From Streptomyces sp. Go-475 (lineage in GTDB: Bacteria; Actinomycetota; Actinomycetes; Streptomycetales; Streptomycetaceae), in contig NZ_CP026121.1 of NCBI RefSeq assembly GCF_003330845.1, positions 1,364,001 through 1,428,000 on the forward strand: 64,000 nucleotides of DNA, read 5' to 3'. The stretch's first letter is position 1. Each line of letters begins with the position of its first letter. The notes under the pieces were generated by a model. That model searched no databases. It saw only the letters and a program-made list of their open reading frames with translations, and was not told the origin of the DNA. Below are positions 36,496 to 44,500 of this stretch, in pieces. The position numbers and the translations under genes were made by a program.

Positions 36496-38163
36496 ATGGG
36501 GGCGGCAGTGACGGACGGATTCGACTTCAGTCCCGGGGCCCAGGTGCCTCTGGCGGGTGCGAGCGGCCAGACGGCGGCGACCTATGCGCTGGCCGCTGCG
36601 GCGTACCGGGACGACGAGGTCACCAAGATCCTGAACGCCGACAACGAATGGCACCAGTCCAAGGTCACCCCACCGCGGCCCTGGGCGAAGATCTTCCGGC
36701 CCAGGTTCGGCGAGGCCTTCTCGCGCGCGGTGATCGACCGGATGCTGGGGGCCGGGCGCAAGCCGGTCATCCAGTCCTTCGGCATCGAGCCCCAGGTCGT
36801 CGTGGAGCACTGCCTGGCGGCCCACCGCATCCGCCGCGACCGCGACAACTGGCTCTCGGCGATCACGGTGATCTGCGGGGTGCTCTTCCTGCCCGGCTTC
36901 CTCGTGTGGCTGCTGGTGTTCACGCTGCGCACCACCATGGCCAAGCGCGAGGACAAGCGCGCGGGCGCGCTCGCCACGACGCTGCTGGTCGCCGTGGGCG
37001 CGCTCGCCGTGCTGTTCCTGATCCGCATGCCGTTCACGGGCTTCTGGGCCCTGTACGGGCGCGCGGCGATCATCATGCCGGTCGTCGGCTGGTTCTGGGC
37101 CAAGCAGATCTGCGAGCGGACCGCCCGTGACCTGCGGGAGCGCTGGTCGAGCCTGCTGTCCGGCGGCGGTGTCGGCGCCAAGATCCCCGAGGCCGTCCCG
37201 GGCAGCCCGGGCGACGCGGCCGAGCAGGTCCGCAAGGAGCTGGCCCGGCTGGCCGCCGAGCAGCGGTCCAACTCGGTCTTCTACGCCGGCCCCAAGGGCA
37301 TACTCGGCATGGGCACGCGGTGGGGCAGCTGGCAGCTGGCCGAGGAGCTGGTCTCCGCCGAGCCGGGCAAGGACTTCCACCCCTTCCGCAGCTGGGACGT
37401 CATCGTGGCGATCCAGGGCGGCCTGGGCATGCTGGAGCGGACGTCCATCAACACCGGCGGCTTCCCCAAGCCGAGCATCACGCACTGGATCGTCACACCG
37501 ATCGGCGAGAAGGCGACGGAGGTGTCCCGGCCGAGCGGCACCGACGTCGACGCGTACACGATCCGGACGCACGCCGTGCAGGACATCTGCAACAAGCAGC
37601 AGTTCGGCAGCGGCGACCGGCACTACCTCGGCGTGCAGTGGACCCTCTGGGACGGCCACCTGGTGATCACGATGCTGATCACGGTGACCGTGCTCCACGA
37701 CACCCTGCGCATCGAGGTCACCGGCCACGCCCTGGGGCCGGTCCACTCCCTGTTCAACGAGAAGCCCGCGGCCAAGGAGAAGACGGTCCAGAAGGCCTTC
37801 CGGTTCTGGGAGACCCGCTCCGTGAAGCTCCCCCTGATCGACGCCGACGAGGTCGTACGGCTGGCCGCGCGGGCCCCGCTGACCTGGTACCCGCCGCTGC
37901 TGAAGTGGCTCGGCGGCGGCCTCACGCTGCCGGAGCCGTTCGGCCTGCGGCACGCGTGGGCCGACCAGCCGTGGCGGCACCGGTTCATGGCGGACGACGC
38001 GTTGCGGGCGGCTACGCCTGTGCTGCGTGTGGTACATGCGGCGGCGCTGAAGGTGCTGCGGGAGAACGGCGTGAACGTGGAGAAGTTCGGGGCGCGGTCG
38101 GCGGCGCTCAGCGGGGCGGTGCAGGAGGCTTCGCCGAAGAAGGCGGATGTGTACGACGCCTAG
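36496..38163 (+). CDS. Large conserved membrane protein of unknown function
   Basis: About 555 residues from ATG 36496 (MGAAVTDGFDFSPGAQVPLAG); a GTG four codons later (36508), preceded by GGGGGCGG, may be the true start. Three to four hydrophobic segments lie between residues 125 and 200 (WLSAITVICGVLFLPGFLVWLLVFTL and following). A large, mostly soluble region follows, with ITHWIVTPIG, VQWTLWDGHLVITMLITVTVLHDTLRIEVTGHALGP and DADEVVRLAARAPLTWYP. A further membrane-like stretch is at 405-420. I do not recognise a family beyond conserved streptomycete membrane protein. It stands alone between a terminator and a repeat region. Confidence 0.8.
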   Translation: MGAAVTDGFDFSPGAQVPLAGASGQTAATYALAAAAYRDDEVTKILNADNEWHQSKVTPPRPWAKIFRPRFGEAFSRAVIDRMLGAGRKPVIQSFGIEPQVVVEHCLAAHRIRRDRDNWLSAITVICGVLFLPGFLVWLLVFTLRTTMAKREDKRAGALATTLLVAVGALAVLFLIRMPFTGFWALYGRAAIIMPVVGWFWAKQICERTARDLRERWSSLLSGGGVGAKIPEAVPGSPGDAAEQVRKELARLAAEQRSNSVFYAGPKGILGMGTRWGSWQLAEELVSAEPGKDFHPFRSWDVIVAIQGGLGMLERTSINTGGFPKPSITHWIVTPIGEKATEVSRPSGTDVDAYTIRTHAVQDICNKQQFGSGDRHYLGVQWTLWDGHLVITMLITVTVLHDTLRIEVTGHALGPVHSLFNEKPAAKEKTVQKAFRFWETRSVKLPLIDADEVVRLAARAPLTWYPPLLKWLGGGLTLPEPFGLRHAWADQPWRHRFMADDALRAATPVLRVVHAAALKVLRENGVNVEKFGARSAALSGAVQEASPKKADVYDA

Positions 38164-38374
38164 GGCCTGTCGTTCGGATCAGGTCGCAGGGAACCGACGG
38201 CACCTCAGCCCCGCGTCTGCGAGCTGATCCAAACGACAGCCCGAGTTGCTGAAGAGCTCTGCGTTGCGACCAGGGCGGGGCGAGGCGCAGCCCGGCGCTG
38301 CGGGGTACCGCCTGCGCCCACCCGTGCCGCCCTGGGGGCACCTCCCAGGCCCTTAAGGCACTGGGGGAGGCACG
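38163..38374. repeat. REP-like intergenic repeat cluster of Streptomyces type
   Basis: Two repeat modules fill the gap between the membrane protein and the HIT gene. The first is a long inverted repeat, GGGCCTGTCGTTCGGATCA (38163-38181) against TGATCCAAACGACAGCCC (38225-38242). The second is GGGGGCACCTCCCAG, 12 bp, CTGGGGGAGGCAC near 38333-38374. Both motifs are forms I have seen repeatedly between genes in streptomycete chromosomes. No gene is present. The second hairpin may help end the convergent transcripts. Confidence 0.6.
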
Positions 38375-38386
38375 ACTGCCCGCAGG

Positions 38387-38935
38387 CTAGGTGGTCGGCC
38401 AGGCCTCCGCCAGCATCTTCCGCGTGTCGGCCAGCAGCTGCGGCAGCACCCGCGTGTGCCCCACCACCGGCATGAAGTTCGTGTCGCCGCCCCACCGCGG
38501 CACGATGTGCTGGTGCAGGTGCGCCGCGATGCCCGCGCCGGCGACGGAACCTTGGTTCATGCCGATGTTGAAGCCGTGCGCGCCGGAGGCGGTGCGCAGG
38601 GCGGTCATCGCCTGCTTGGTGAGTTCGCCGAGTTCGGCGGTCTCCCCCGCCGTGAGGTCCGTGTAGTCGGCGACATGGCGGTAGGGCACGGTCATCAGGT
38701 GACCGCCGTTGTACGGGTAGAGGTTGAGCACGGCGTAGACCTGCTCGCCGCGGCGGACGACCAGTCCGTCCTCGTCGGACTTGGCCGGGATCGAGCAGAA
38801 GGGGCAGCCGTCGCCGGCGCCCGGGCCGGTCGGCTTGTTCTCGCCCTGGATGTAGGCCATCCGGTGGGGCGTCCACAGACGCTGGAACGCGTCCTGCGTC
38901 CCCACTCCCAGCTGCTGCTCCGGCTCACTCGTCAT
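38387..38935 (-). CDS. HIT-family nucleotide hydrolase (AP4A phosphorylase-like)
   Basis: A 182-residue HIT protein from ATG 38935 (MTSEPEQQLGVGTQ); an ATG four codons earlier is possible. The histidine triad is AAHLHQHIVPRW (His139, His141, His143), and CPFC (44-47) starts the zinc-binding site typical of actinobacterial AP4A phosphorylase-like members. The family hydrolyses or phosphorolyses dinucleoside polyphosphates. No Shine-Dalgarno is visible. A -10-like TATGCT ends seven bases before the ATG, so the mRNA may be leaderless. It lies just downstream of thrS. Confidence 0.9.
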   Translation of the reverse strand: MTSEPEQQLGVGTQDAFQRLWTPHRMAYIQGENKPTGPGAGDGCPFCSIPAKSDEDGLVVRRGEQVYAVLNLYPYNGGHLMTVPYRHVADYTDLTAGETAELGELTKQAMTALRTASGAHGFNIGMNQGSVAGAGIAAHLHQHIVPRWGGDTNFMPVVGHTRVLPQLLADTRKMLAEAWPTT

Positions 38936-38942
38936 GCAGTGC

Positions 38943-38973
38943 AGCATATGGCGTCGAGCTGGGGGGACGGCAA
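38943..38973 (-). promoter_or_regulatory. Candidate leaderless promoter of the HIT gene
   Basis: On the minus strand TTGCCG and TATGCT are separated by 19 bp, and TATGCT ends seven bases before the ATG at 38935. That spacing would start transcription at the ATG itself. The -35 borrows the tail of the thrS terminator. Confidence 0.4.
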
Positions 38974-39000
38974 AGGCCCCCGGGGTCGCCCCGGGGGCCT
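38974..39000 (-). terminator. Terminator of thrS
   Basis: AGGCCCCCGGGG and CCCCGGGGGCCT form a perfect 12-bp stem with a CGA loop, followed by TTTGCC on the minus strand, 14 bp after the thrS stop. Confidence 0.88.
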
Positions 39001-39013
39001 CGGCGCCGTGTGA

Positions 39014-40990
39014 TCAGACCTGCGCGCGCTCCTCGACGACCTTCTGGATCTTCGCGATGGCCTCGTCGAAGGGGATGCCGTTCTCCTGGGAGCCGTCGCG
39101 GTAGCGGAAGGACACCGACCCCTGGGACATGTCCTCGTCGCCCGCGATGACCATGAAGGGCACCTTCTGCTTCTGGGCGTTGCGGATCTTCTTCTGCATG
39201 CGGTCCGAGGAGGAGTCGACCTCGACCCGCAGGCCCTGCTTCCTGGCCGCGGCGGCGAACTTCTCCAGGTACTCGACGTGCGCGTCGCCGATCGGGATGC
39301 CGACCGCCTGGACCGGGGCCAGCCAGGCCGGGAAGGCGCCCGCGTAGTGCTCCAGGAGCACCGCGAAGAAGCGCTCGATCGAGCCGAACAGCGCGCGGTG
39401 GATCATGACCGGGCGCTGCTTGGAGCCGTCGGCGGAGGTGTACTCCAGGTCGAAGCGCTCCGGCAGGTTGAAGTCGAGCTGGATCGTCGACATCTGCCAG
39501 GTGCGGCCGATGGCGTCCTTGGCCTGGACGGAGATCTTCGGGCCGTAGAAGGCGGCGCCGCCCGGGTCCGGGACGAGCGGCAGGCCCTGCTTCTCGGCGA
39601 CCTGGCGCAGCGTCTCGGTCGCCTCCTCCCATGCCTCGTCCGAGCCGACGAACTTCTCCGGGTCCTTGGTGGACAGCTCCAGGTAGAAGTCGTTCAGGCC
39701 GTAGTCGCGCAGCAGCTCCAGCACGAAGGTGAGCAGCTTGTCGAGCTCCTCGGACATCTGCTCGCGGGTGCAGTAGATGTGCGCGTCGTCCTGGGTGAAG
39801 CCACGGGCGCGGGTCAGGCCGTGCACGACGCCCGACTTCTCGTACCGGTACACGGTCCCGAACTCGAACAGGCGCAGCGGCAGTTCACGGTAGGAACGCC
39901 CGCGCGCGTCGAAGATCAGGTTGTGCATCGGGCAGTTCATGGGCTTGAGGTAGTAGTCCACGCCCTCGTCGAGCTGCATGGGCGGGTACATGCCGTCGGC
40001 GTACCAGTCCAGGTGGCCCGAGGTCTCGAAGAGCTTCCCCTTCGTCGCGTGCGGGGTGTAGACGAACTCGTAGCCCGCCTCCTCGTGCCGCTTGCGCGAG
40101 TAGTCCTCCATGACCCGGCGGATGATGCCGCCCTTGGGGTGGAAGACGGCGAGGCCGGAGCCGATCTGCTCCGGGATGGAGAACAGGTCGAGCTCGCTGC
40201 CGAGCTTGCGGTGGTCGCGCTTCTCGGCCTCGGCGAGGAACTCCAGGTGCGCCTTCAGCTCGTCCTTGGTCGGCCAGGCGGTGCCGTAGATGCGCTGCAG
40301 CATGGGGTTCTTCTCGCTGCCGCGCCAGTAGGCGCCCGCGTTGCGCATCAGCTTGAACGCCGGGATCGCCCGGGTCGACGGCAGGTGGGGGCCCCGGCAG
40401 AGGTCCTTCCAGCACAGCTCGCCGGTCTTGGCGTCCAGGTTGTCGTAGATCGTCAGCTCACCGGCGCCGACCTCGACGTCCGCGCCGTCGTCGGACGAGG
40501 CGGAGCCCTTGAGGCCGATCAGCTCCAGCTTGTACGGCTCGTTCGCCAGCTCCTCGCGGGCGGCGTCGTCGGTGACCACGCGGCGGGAGAAACGCTGCCC
40601 GCGCTTCTGGATCTCCTGCATCTTCTTCTCGATGGCCTTGAGATCCTCGGGCGTGAACGGCTTGTCGACGTCGAAGTCGTAGTAGAAGCCGTCCTTGACG
40701 GGCGGGCCGATGCCCAGCTTGGCCTCGGGGAAGAGCTCCTGCACGGCCTGCGCCATGACGTGCGCGGTGGAGTGGCGCAGGATGTTCAGACCGTCCTCGG
40801 AGGAGATCTCGACGCCTTCGACCTCGTCGCCGTCGGACAGGGCGTACGACAGGTCCTTGAGCTCGCCGGCCACGCGCGCGGCGACGATGGAACGCTCGCC
40901 GGCGAAGAGCTCGGCGGCCGTAGTGCCCGTCGTCACCACGCGTTCTTCCCGCTCGGAATCGCGTTGGATGATCACACGGACGTCTGACAC
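39014..40990 (-). CDS. thrS: Threonine--tRNA ligase
   Basis: A 658-residue class II synthetase from a GTG at 40990 with GGAGAG eight bases upstream. Domain order is TGS (1-65), editing domain N2 with [11 protein letters not shown] and YYDF, catalytic core with motif 2 ([32 protein letters not shown]), the zinc ligand Cys in [10 protein letters not shown], motif 3 ([18 protein letters not shown]), and the anticodon-binding domain ([18 protein letters not shown]). It charges tRNA-Thr and edits Ser-tRNA-Thr. A terminator follows. No T-box or autoregulatory leader is visible in the roughly 95 bp upstream. Confidence 0.98.
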   Translation of the reverse strand: MSDVRVIIQRDSEREERVVTTGTTAAELFAGERSIVAARVAGELKDLSYALSDGDEVEGVEISSEDGLNILRHSTAHVMAQAVQELFPEAKLGIGPPVKDGFYYDFDVDKPFTPEDLKAIEKKMQEIQKRGQRFSRRVVTDDAAREELANEPYKLELIGLKGSASSDDGADVEVGAGELTIYDNLDAKTGELCWKDLCRGPHLPSTRAIPAFKLMRNAGAYWRGSEKNPMLQRIYGTAWPTKDELKAHLEFLAEAEKRDHRKLGSELDLFSIPEQIGSGLAVFHPKGGIIRRVMEDYSRKRHEEAGYEFVYTPHATKGKLFETSGHLDWYADGMYPPMQLDEGVDYYLKPMNCPMHNLIFDARGRSYRELPLRLFEFGTVYRYEKSGVVHGLTRARGFTQDDAHIYCTREQMSEELDKLLTFVLELLRDYGLNDFYLELSTKDPEKFVGSDEAWEEATETLRQVAEKQGLPLVPDPGGAAFYGPKISVQAKDAIGRTWQMSTIQLDFNLPERFDLEYTSADGSKQRPVMIHRALFGSIERFFAVLLEHYAGAFPAWLAPVQAVGIPIGDAHVEYLEKFAAAARKQGLRVEVDSSSDRMQKKIRNAQKQKVPFMVIAGDEDMSQGSVSFRYRDGSQENGIPFDEAIAKIQKVVEERAQV

Positions 40991-41084
40991 CGGTCTCTCC
41001 TGACTGAAGGTGGGGTTGCGTGCGCCATACCGGAGCGCGCGCACGAGTAAGGATCGTACCGACCCGGGACGGCCCACCGCGAAA

Positions 41085-42311
41085 TCAGTCCCCGCAGTCC
41101 CCTCCGCAGGCCTCCTCGAAGAAGTCGAGGTTCTCCTGGAGCTCCTTCATCAGCCGGTCCCGCTCGGCGTCGTCGACCTGCACCGGGACGACCCCGTGGG
41201 CCCCGGTGAGTCGCCGGAACCCGCCCCGGCTCTCCAGCCTCCCCTGCACCCGCACCGGCAGCCCGACGAGGTGGGCGTGCCCGGCGATCCGGTACGCCTC
41301 CTCGTCCAGGGTGATCCGGACGTTCGGCACATCGGCCCCGGCCAGCACCCGCAGTCGTACGGTGCCCTCGCCGCGCGGCCCGGACCTGCGCATCCGGACC
41401 ACCGCTCCGGTGATCCGCACCGGCACGGCGGGTTCCTCGTGCCGGTAGCGGGCGCCCGCCTCGCGCAGCACGGACAGGTCGCCGGGTGAGAACTCGACGG
41501 CCCCGGCGGAGGGCGCGCAGCCTTCGGGCACACCGGCCGCCGGGGCCCACTCGACGGCGATCCGGGCGCCTTCCGTGCCCCGGACGAGGGTGACGAGCGC
41601 CTCGGTCAGCTCGTGGCTCACGCCCGCCTCGACGGCGGCGTCGAAGGCGTCCATGCCGCCGGTGGCGCGCTGGTAGTCGATGGCCTCGCGGGCGGCGTGC
41701 AGGGCCTGGTGGAGCCGGACCGCGAGGGGGCGGCCGGAGGCGACGGGCACGAAGGCGGTGAGGCGGCCGTCCGTGGCGGAGCCGACGAGGACGTGCTCCA
41801 GGGCCGCCGCGGCGGCGCGCCGGTGGCGGGCGCCGTGGTAGCCGGCCCGCGCGCGGGTGGCGAGGGCGGCGGCGAGCAGCATCCGGCGGGCGGCGGTGCG
41901 CAGCCGGTCCTCGACGGTCCAGGACGCCGCCCCGCCGGGCCCGGCGGGGACGTCGTGCCACCAGCGGATCTCGTCGCTGGGCACGGCGAGGGAGAGGAGG
42001 ACCTCGCGGGCGGAGGGCGAGCCGCTGCGGGACAGGGCGTGCAGGGCCTCGCCGAGCAGGTCGTCGCTGTCGGGGAAGGCGCGGCTCTCCGGCACCAGCA
42101 GGCTGATCCCGCCGCCGCCCGGTCCTGGCGGGGTCCAGCGGCCGTAGCGGCCGGGGGCGCCGCCGCGCCGCCGCCAGCCGTGGCGGCGCAGCAGGGCGCC
42201 GAGCACGGCCGGGTCGACGTCGACGGGCTCGGGCGGGGCGCCGCTCCAGGCGGGGTCCGCGGGGTGGGGCCGGGCGGGCCTCGCCGGCTCCTCGGTCGGG
42301 CGGTGCGTCAC
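41085..42311 (-). CDS. Conserved protein of unknown function with OB-fold-like C-terminus
   Basis: A 408-residue soluble protein from a GTG at 42311, overlapping the DUF4365 gene by 4 bp. The N-terminus is Pro-rich, then [20 protein letters not shown] and a helical middle part ([43 protein letters not shown]). The C-terminal 110 residues alternate short strands ([59 protein letters not shown]), a pattern suggesting an OB-fold nucleic-acid-binding domain. The acidic tail ends [13 protein letters not shown] do not recognise a named family. Coupling to a DUF4365 protein suggests a joint role. Confidence 0.72.
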   Translation of the reverse strand: MTHRPTEEPARPARPHPADPAWSGAPPEPVDVDPAVLGALLRRHGWRRRGGAPGRYGRWTPPGPGGGGISLLVPESRAFPDSDDLLGEALHALSRSGSPSAREVLLSLAVPSDEIRWWHDVPAGPGGAASWTVEDRLRTAARRMLLAAALATRARAGYHGARHRRAAAAALEHVLVGSATDGRLTAFVPVASGRPLAVRLHQALHAAREAIDYQRATGGMDAFDAAVEAGVSHELTEALVTLVRGTEGARIAVEWAPAAGVPEGCAPSAGAVEFSPGDLSVLREAGARYRHEEPAVPVRITGAVVRMRRSGPRGEGTVRLRVLAGADVPNVRITLDEEAYRIAGHAHLVGLPVRVQGRLESRGGFRRLTGAHGVVPVQVDDAERDRLMKELQENLDFFEEACGGDCGD

Positions 42312-42874
42312 GGTCTTCCTCCCGTCCCGACCCGCGTCATGATCTCGCACAGCGCCCGGTCGTCGAAGATGCGTGAAGTCGGTATGCGCACGGTGGTGCG
42401 GCGGCGGCCGGTGATCGGCTGCCCGGCGAGGTTGGTCCAGTAGCAGCAGTGCCTCAGGTCGAGCCGGTCGTGGCTGGCGCGCAGCCAGTCGCCCTGGGAG
42501 CGCGGCACCAGCATCACCACCAGGATCTTGTGCACCGACACGGGGGTGCGGGCGAGCTTCGCCAGGTGGTCGTTGTCCAGCGTGAAGGAGAAGGTGCGGC
42601 CCGGTGGGTTGGGCGGCACCTGGTAGGTGGCCTTGAGCTGCACCTTGATGGTGACCTCGTCGTCGACCGTGTGCCCGGGGGCGCTGTGGCTGACGTGCCA
42701 GTCGATGCCGTTGTCGGGAAAGGGCTGGGACAGCGAGCAGCCGGCGGCCGCCGCGACGGCGTGCAGATAGCCGACCTGCAGTGTCTCCATGCAGGCGGTG
42801 GTGGCGAGAGTGCCGCGAGAGGGAGCCGTGCGCTCGGGCAGCAGCCCGCCCCGTTCGGGCTGCGCTATGGCCAT
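42308..42874 (-). CDS. DUF4365 domain-containing protein
   Basis: A 188-residue protein from ATG 42874 (MAIAQPERGGLLPERTAPSRG), with GGAAGG nine bases upstream. The DUF4365 pattern is visible: METLQVGYLHAVAAAAGCSLSQPFPDNGIDWHVSH, VTIKVQLKATYQ and WTNLAGQP. The Gly-Ile-Asp-Trp followed by a strand with Lys-x-Gln-Leu-Lys resembles a restriction-endonuclease-type D...(Q)xK active site. DUF4365 domains occur in defence and phage-linked proteins as putative nucleases, but also in chromosomal proteins such as this one. It is divergent from the exonuclease gene. Confidence 0.82.
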   Translation of the reverse strand: MAIAQPERGGLLPERTAPSRGTLATTACMETLQVGYLHAVAAAAGCSLSQPFPDNGIDWHVSHSAPGHTVDDEVTIKVQLKATYQVPPNPPGRTFSFTLDNDHLAKLARTPVSVHKILVVMLVPRSQGDWLRASHDRLDLRHCCYWTNLAGQPITGRRRTTVRIPTSRIFDDRALCEIMTRVGTGGRP

Positions 42875-43043
42875 GGCCAACAGCCTTCCAGAACAAGTGA
42901 TTCCCCGCTGCGGGCCGCTGAACTGCAACAACCCGTACTCCTGTTGTCTCCTTCCGGCGTACGGCGCAAACAGCCCGGGTATCACCGGATCGGGCAGCGG
43001 ACGGTGCGTCAACTGCCGAAGGTCATCGAGGGGTTGTGTGGCT

Positions 43044-43772
43044 ATGACGACGTGCTGGTACGAGGGGGCGCTGGCCGCCTTCGACACGGAGACGACGGGC
43101 GTGGACGTCGAGACCGACCGGATCGTGTCGGCCGCCGTCGTCGTCCAGGACGCGCCGGGTGTCCGGCCGCGGGTGAGCCGCTGGCTGGTGAACCCCGGGG
43201 TGCCGGTGCCCGCCGAGGCGACGGCCGTGCACGGGCTGACGGAGGATCACCTCCAGCGCAACGGCCGGTGGCCGTCGCCGGTGATGTACGAGATAGCTCA
43301 GGCGCTGGCCGAGCAGGCGCACGCGGGCCGCCCGGTCGTGGTGATGAACGCGCCGTTCGATCTGACGCTGCTGGACCGGGAGTTGCGGCGCCATCGCGCC
43401 TCGTCTCTGGGCCGCTGGTTCGAGTCGGCGCCGCTGTTCGTGCTCGACCCGCGGGTCCTGGACAAGCACCTGGACCGCTATCGCAAGGGCCGCCGCACGC
43501 TGACCGACCTGTGCGCGCACTACGGCGTCGCCCTGGAGGGCGCGCACGACGCGGCGGCCGACGCGGTGGCGGCGCTGGAGGTGACCCGGGCGGTGGGCCG
43601 CCGTTTCGCGTCCCGGCTGGAGCGCCTCGCGCCGGGCGAGCTGCACACGCTGCAGGCGGTGTGGCACGCGGCGCAAGCGCGGGGGCTGCAGGCGTGGTTC
43701 GCGCGCAGCGGGGTGGACGAGGCGGTCGATCCTGCGTGGCCGCTGCGTCCGGACCTGCCGGCGGCGGCCTGA
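43044..43772 (+). CDS. 3'-5' exonuclease of the DEDDh family (DNA polymerase III epsilon-like)
   Basis: A 242-residue exonuclease from ATG 43044, with GAGGGG upstream. All five catalytic positions are present: Asp14 and Glu16 (AFDTETTG), Asp106 (NAPFDLTLL), His168 and Asp173 (GAHDAAADAVA). The single-domain layout fits a stand-alone proofreading or trimming nuclease rather than the main epsilon subunit. The C-terminal 55 residues (LERLAPGELHTLQAVWHAAQARGLQAWFARSG) are a conserved tail seen in streptomycete members. It is divergently oriented from the DUF4365 gene with 170 bp between them. Confidence 0.93.
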   Translation: MTTCWYEGALAAFDTETTGVDVETDRIVSAAVVVQDAPGVRPRVSRWLVNPGVPVPAEATAVHGLTEDHLQRNGRWPSPVMYEIAQALAEQAHAGRPVVVMNAPFDLTLLDRELRRHRASSLGRWFESAPLFVLDPRVLDKHLDRYRKGRRTLTDLCAHYGVALEGAHDAAADAVAALEVTRAVGRRFASRLERLAPGELHTLQAVWHAAQARGLQAWFARSGVDEAVDPAWPLRPDLPAAA

Positions 43773-43805
43773 CCACGTACCCGGCATGGCGCCAGCGAGG
43801 GCATG

Positions 43806-43840
43806 AAAAAACCGGTCCGTCTGCGACGGACCGGCTGTTT
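43806..43840. terminator. Terminator between the exonuclease gene and tRNA-Val
   Basis: ACCGGTCCGT and ACGGACCGGC pair around CTGCG. On the minus strand the hairpin is followed by TTTTTT, a near-ideal intrinsic terminator just past the tRNA 3' end. On the plus strand TGTTT follows, so it can also stop the exonuclease transcript. Confidence 0.9.
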
Positions 43841-43844
43841 CCGG

Positions 43845-43916
43845 TGGGCGATACTGGGTTCGAACCAGTGACCTCTTCGGTGTGAACGAAGCGCTCTCCC
43901 ACTGAGCTAATCGCCC
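43845..43916 (-). tRNA. tRNA-Val (CAC), copy 1
   Basis: 72 nt cloverleaf. The acceptor arms GGGCGAT and ATCGCCC pair with discriminator A, and the anticodon stem CTTCG/CGAAG encloses TTCACAC, giving anticodon CAC for GUG codons. The T-arm contains GGTTCGAACCC. CCA is not encoded. It is identical over its full length to the copy at 54397-54468. Confidence 0.97.
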
Positions 43917-43929
43917 GGGAACGCACTGA

Positions 43930-43959
43930 ACAATACAGGTCCCGGCACGTTTCCTTCAA
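43930..43959 (-). promoter_or_regulatory. Promoter of tRNA-Val copy 1
   Basis: On the minus strand TTGAAG, 18 bp, TATTGT lies 14 bp before the tRNA 5' end, a good vegetative-type promoter. The -35 overlaps the last codons of the SRPBCC gene. Confidence 0.6.
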
Positions 43960-44402
43960 ACCGCTTCGAGGTGCCTGAGCAGTCCGCGCCGCCCGGAGCG
44001 CATCATCAGCGCGTGGTTGGCGCGGAACAGGGGCCGCCCCGGTACGGCGAACCGCCTGAGCAGCGGCTTGGTCACGGTCACGACCTGGTCGTACCGCGCG
44101 AGGCTGCCCGGCCCGAGCGGCGTCACGGTCCAGCGGGCCCAGCCCTCCATGTCGCCGGACAGCGCGATCTCCAGCACACCGGCCCGTGGGTCGCGCCGCA
44201 CCTCCCGCGCCGTGAACGTCATGTCGTACGGCAGGACGGACCGGACCCGGACGACCCCGCTGGTGTCGTCGAGCCGGGTCACCTCCCGGACCTCGCGCCA
44301 CCACTTGGGGTAGTCCTCGGCCCGCTCCAGCACCTCGTACACGGCGGCCGGCGGCGCGGGCAGGGGCCACAGGCTGCGGAAACGGTAGTGGTTCCAGTCC
44401 AT
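43956..44402 (-). CDS. SRPBCC family polyketide cyclase/START-like protein
   Basis: A 148-residue protein from ATG 44402 (MDWNHYRFRSLWPLPAPPAAVYEVLE). The SRPBCC/START fold shows the family start pattern (strand, then PAAVYEVLERAEDYPKWWREVREV), a central series of strands and the C-terminal long helix (FRANHALMMRSGRRGLLRHLEAV). These proteins bind small hydrophobic ligands in a deep cavity; no ligand can be named. It lies between tRNA-Val and the divergent large membrane protein gene. Confidence 0.85.
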   Translation of the reverse strand: MDWNHYRFRSLWPLPAPPAAVYEVLERAEDYPKWWREVREVTRLDDTSGVVRVRSVLPYDMTFTAREVRRDPRAGVLEIALSGDMEGWARWTVTPLGPGSLARYDQVVTVTKPLLRRFAVPGRPLFRANHALMMRSGRRGLLRHLEAV

Positions 44403-44500
44403 GCCCGCAGTCTGCCCACTCACCGCGTTCGGCTGCCTGAGTACGCGCCTGAGTATCCGCGCTCATGCCCTGCGGGGTGACCCGGGCCACACTGCGTGCC

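Noticed and set aside
40991..41084. T-box or other riboswitch upstream of thrS
   Set aside because: The gap is only about 95 bp and shows no specifier loop, T-box sequence or terminator/antiterminator pair. The same holds for alaS and hisS.
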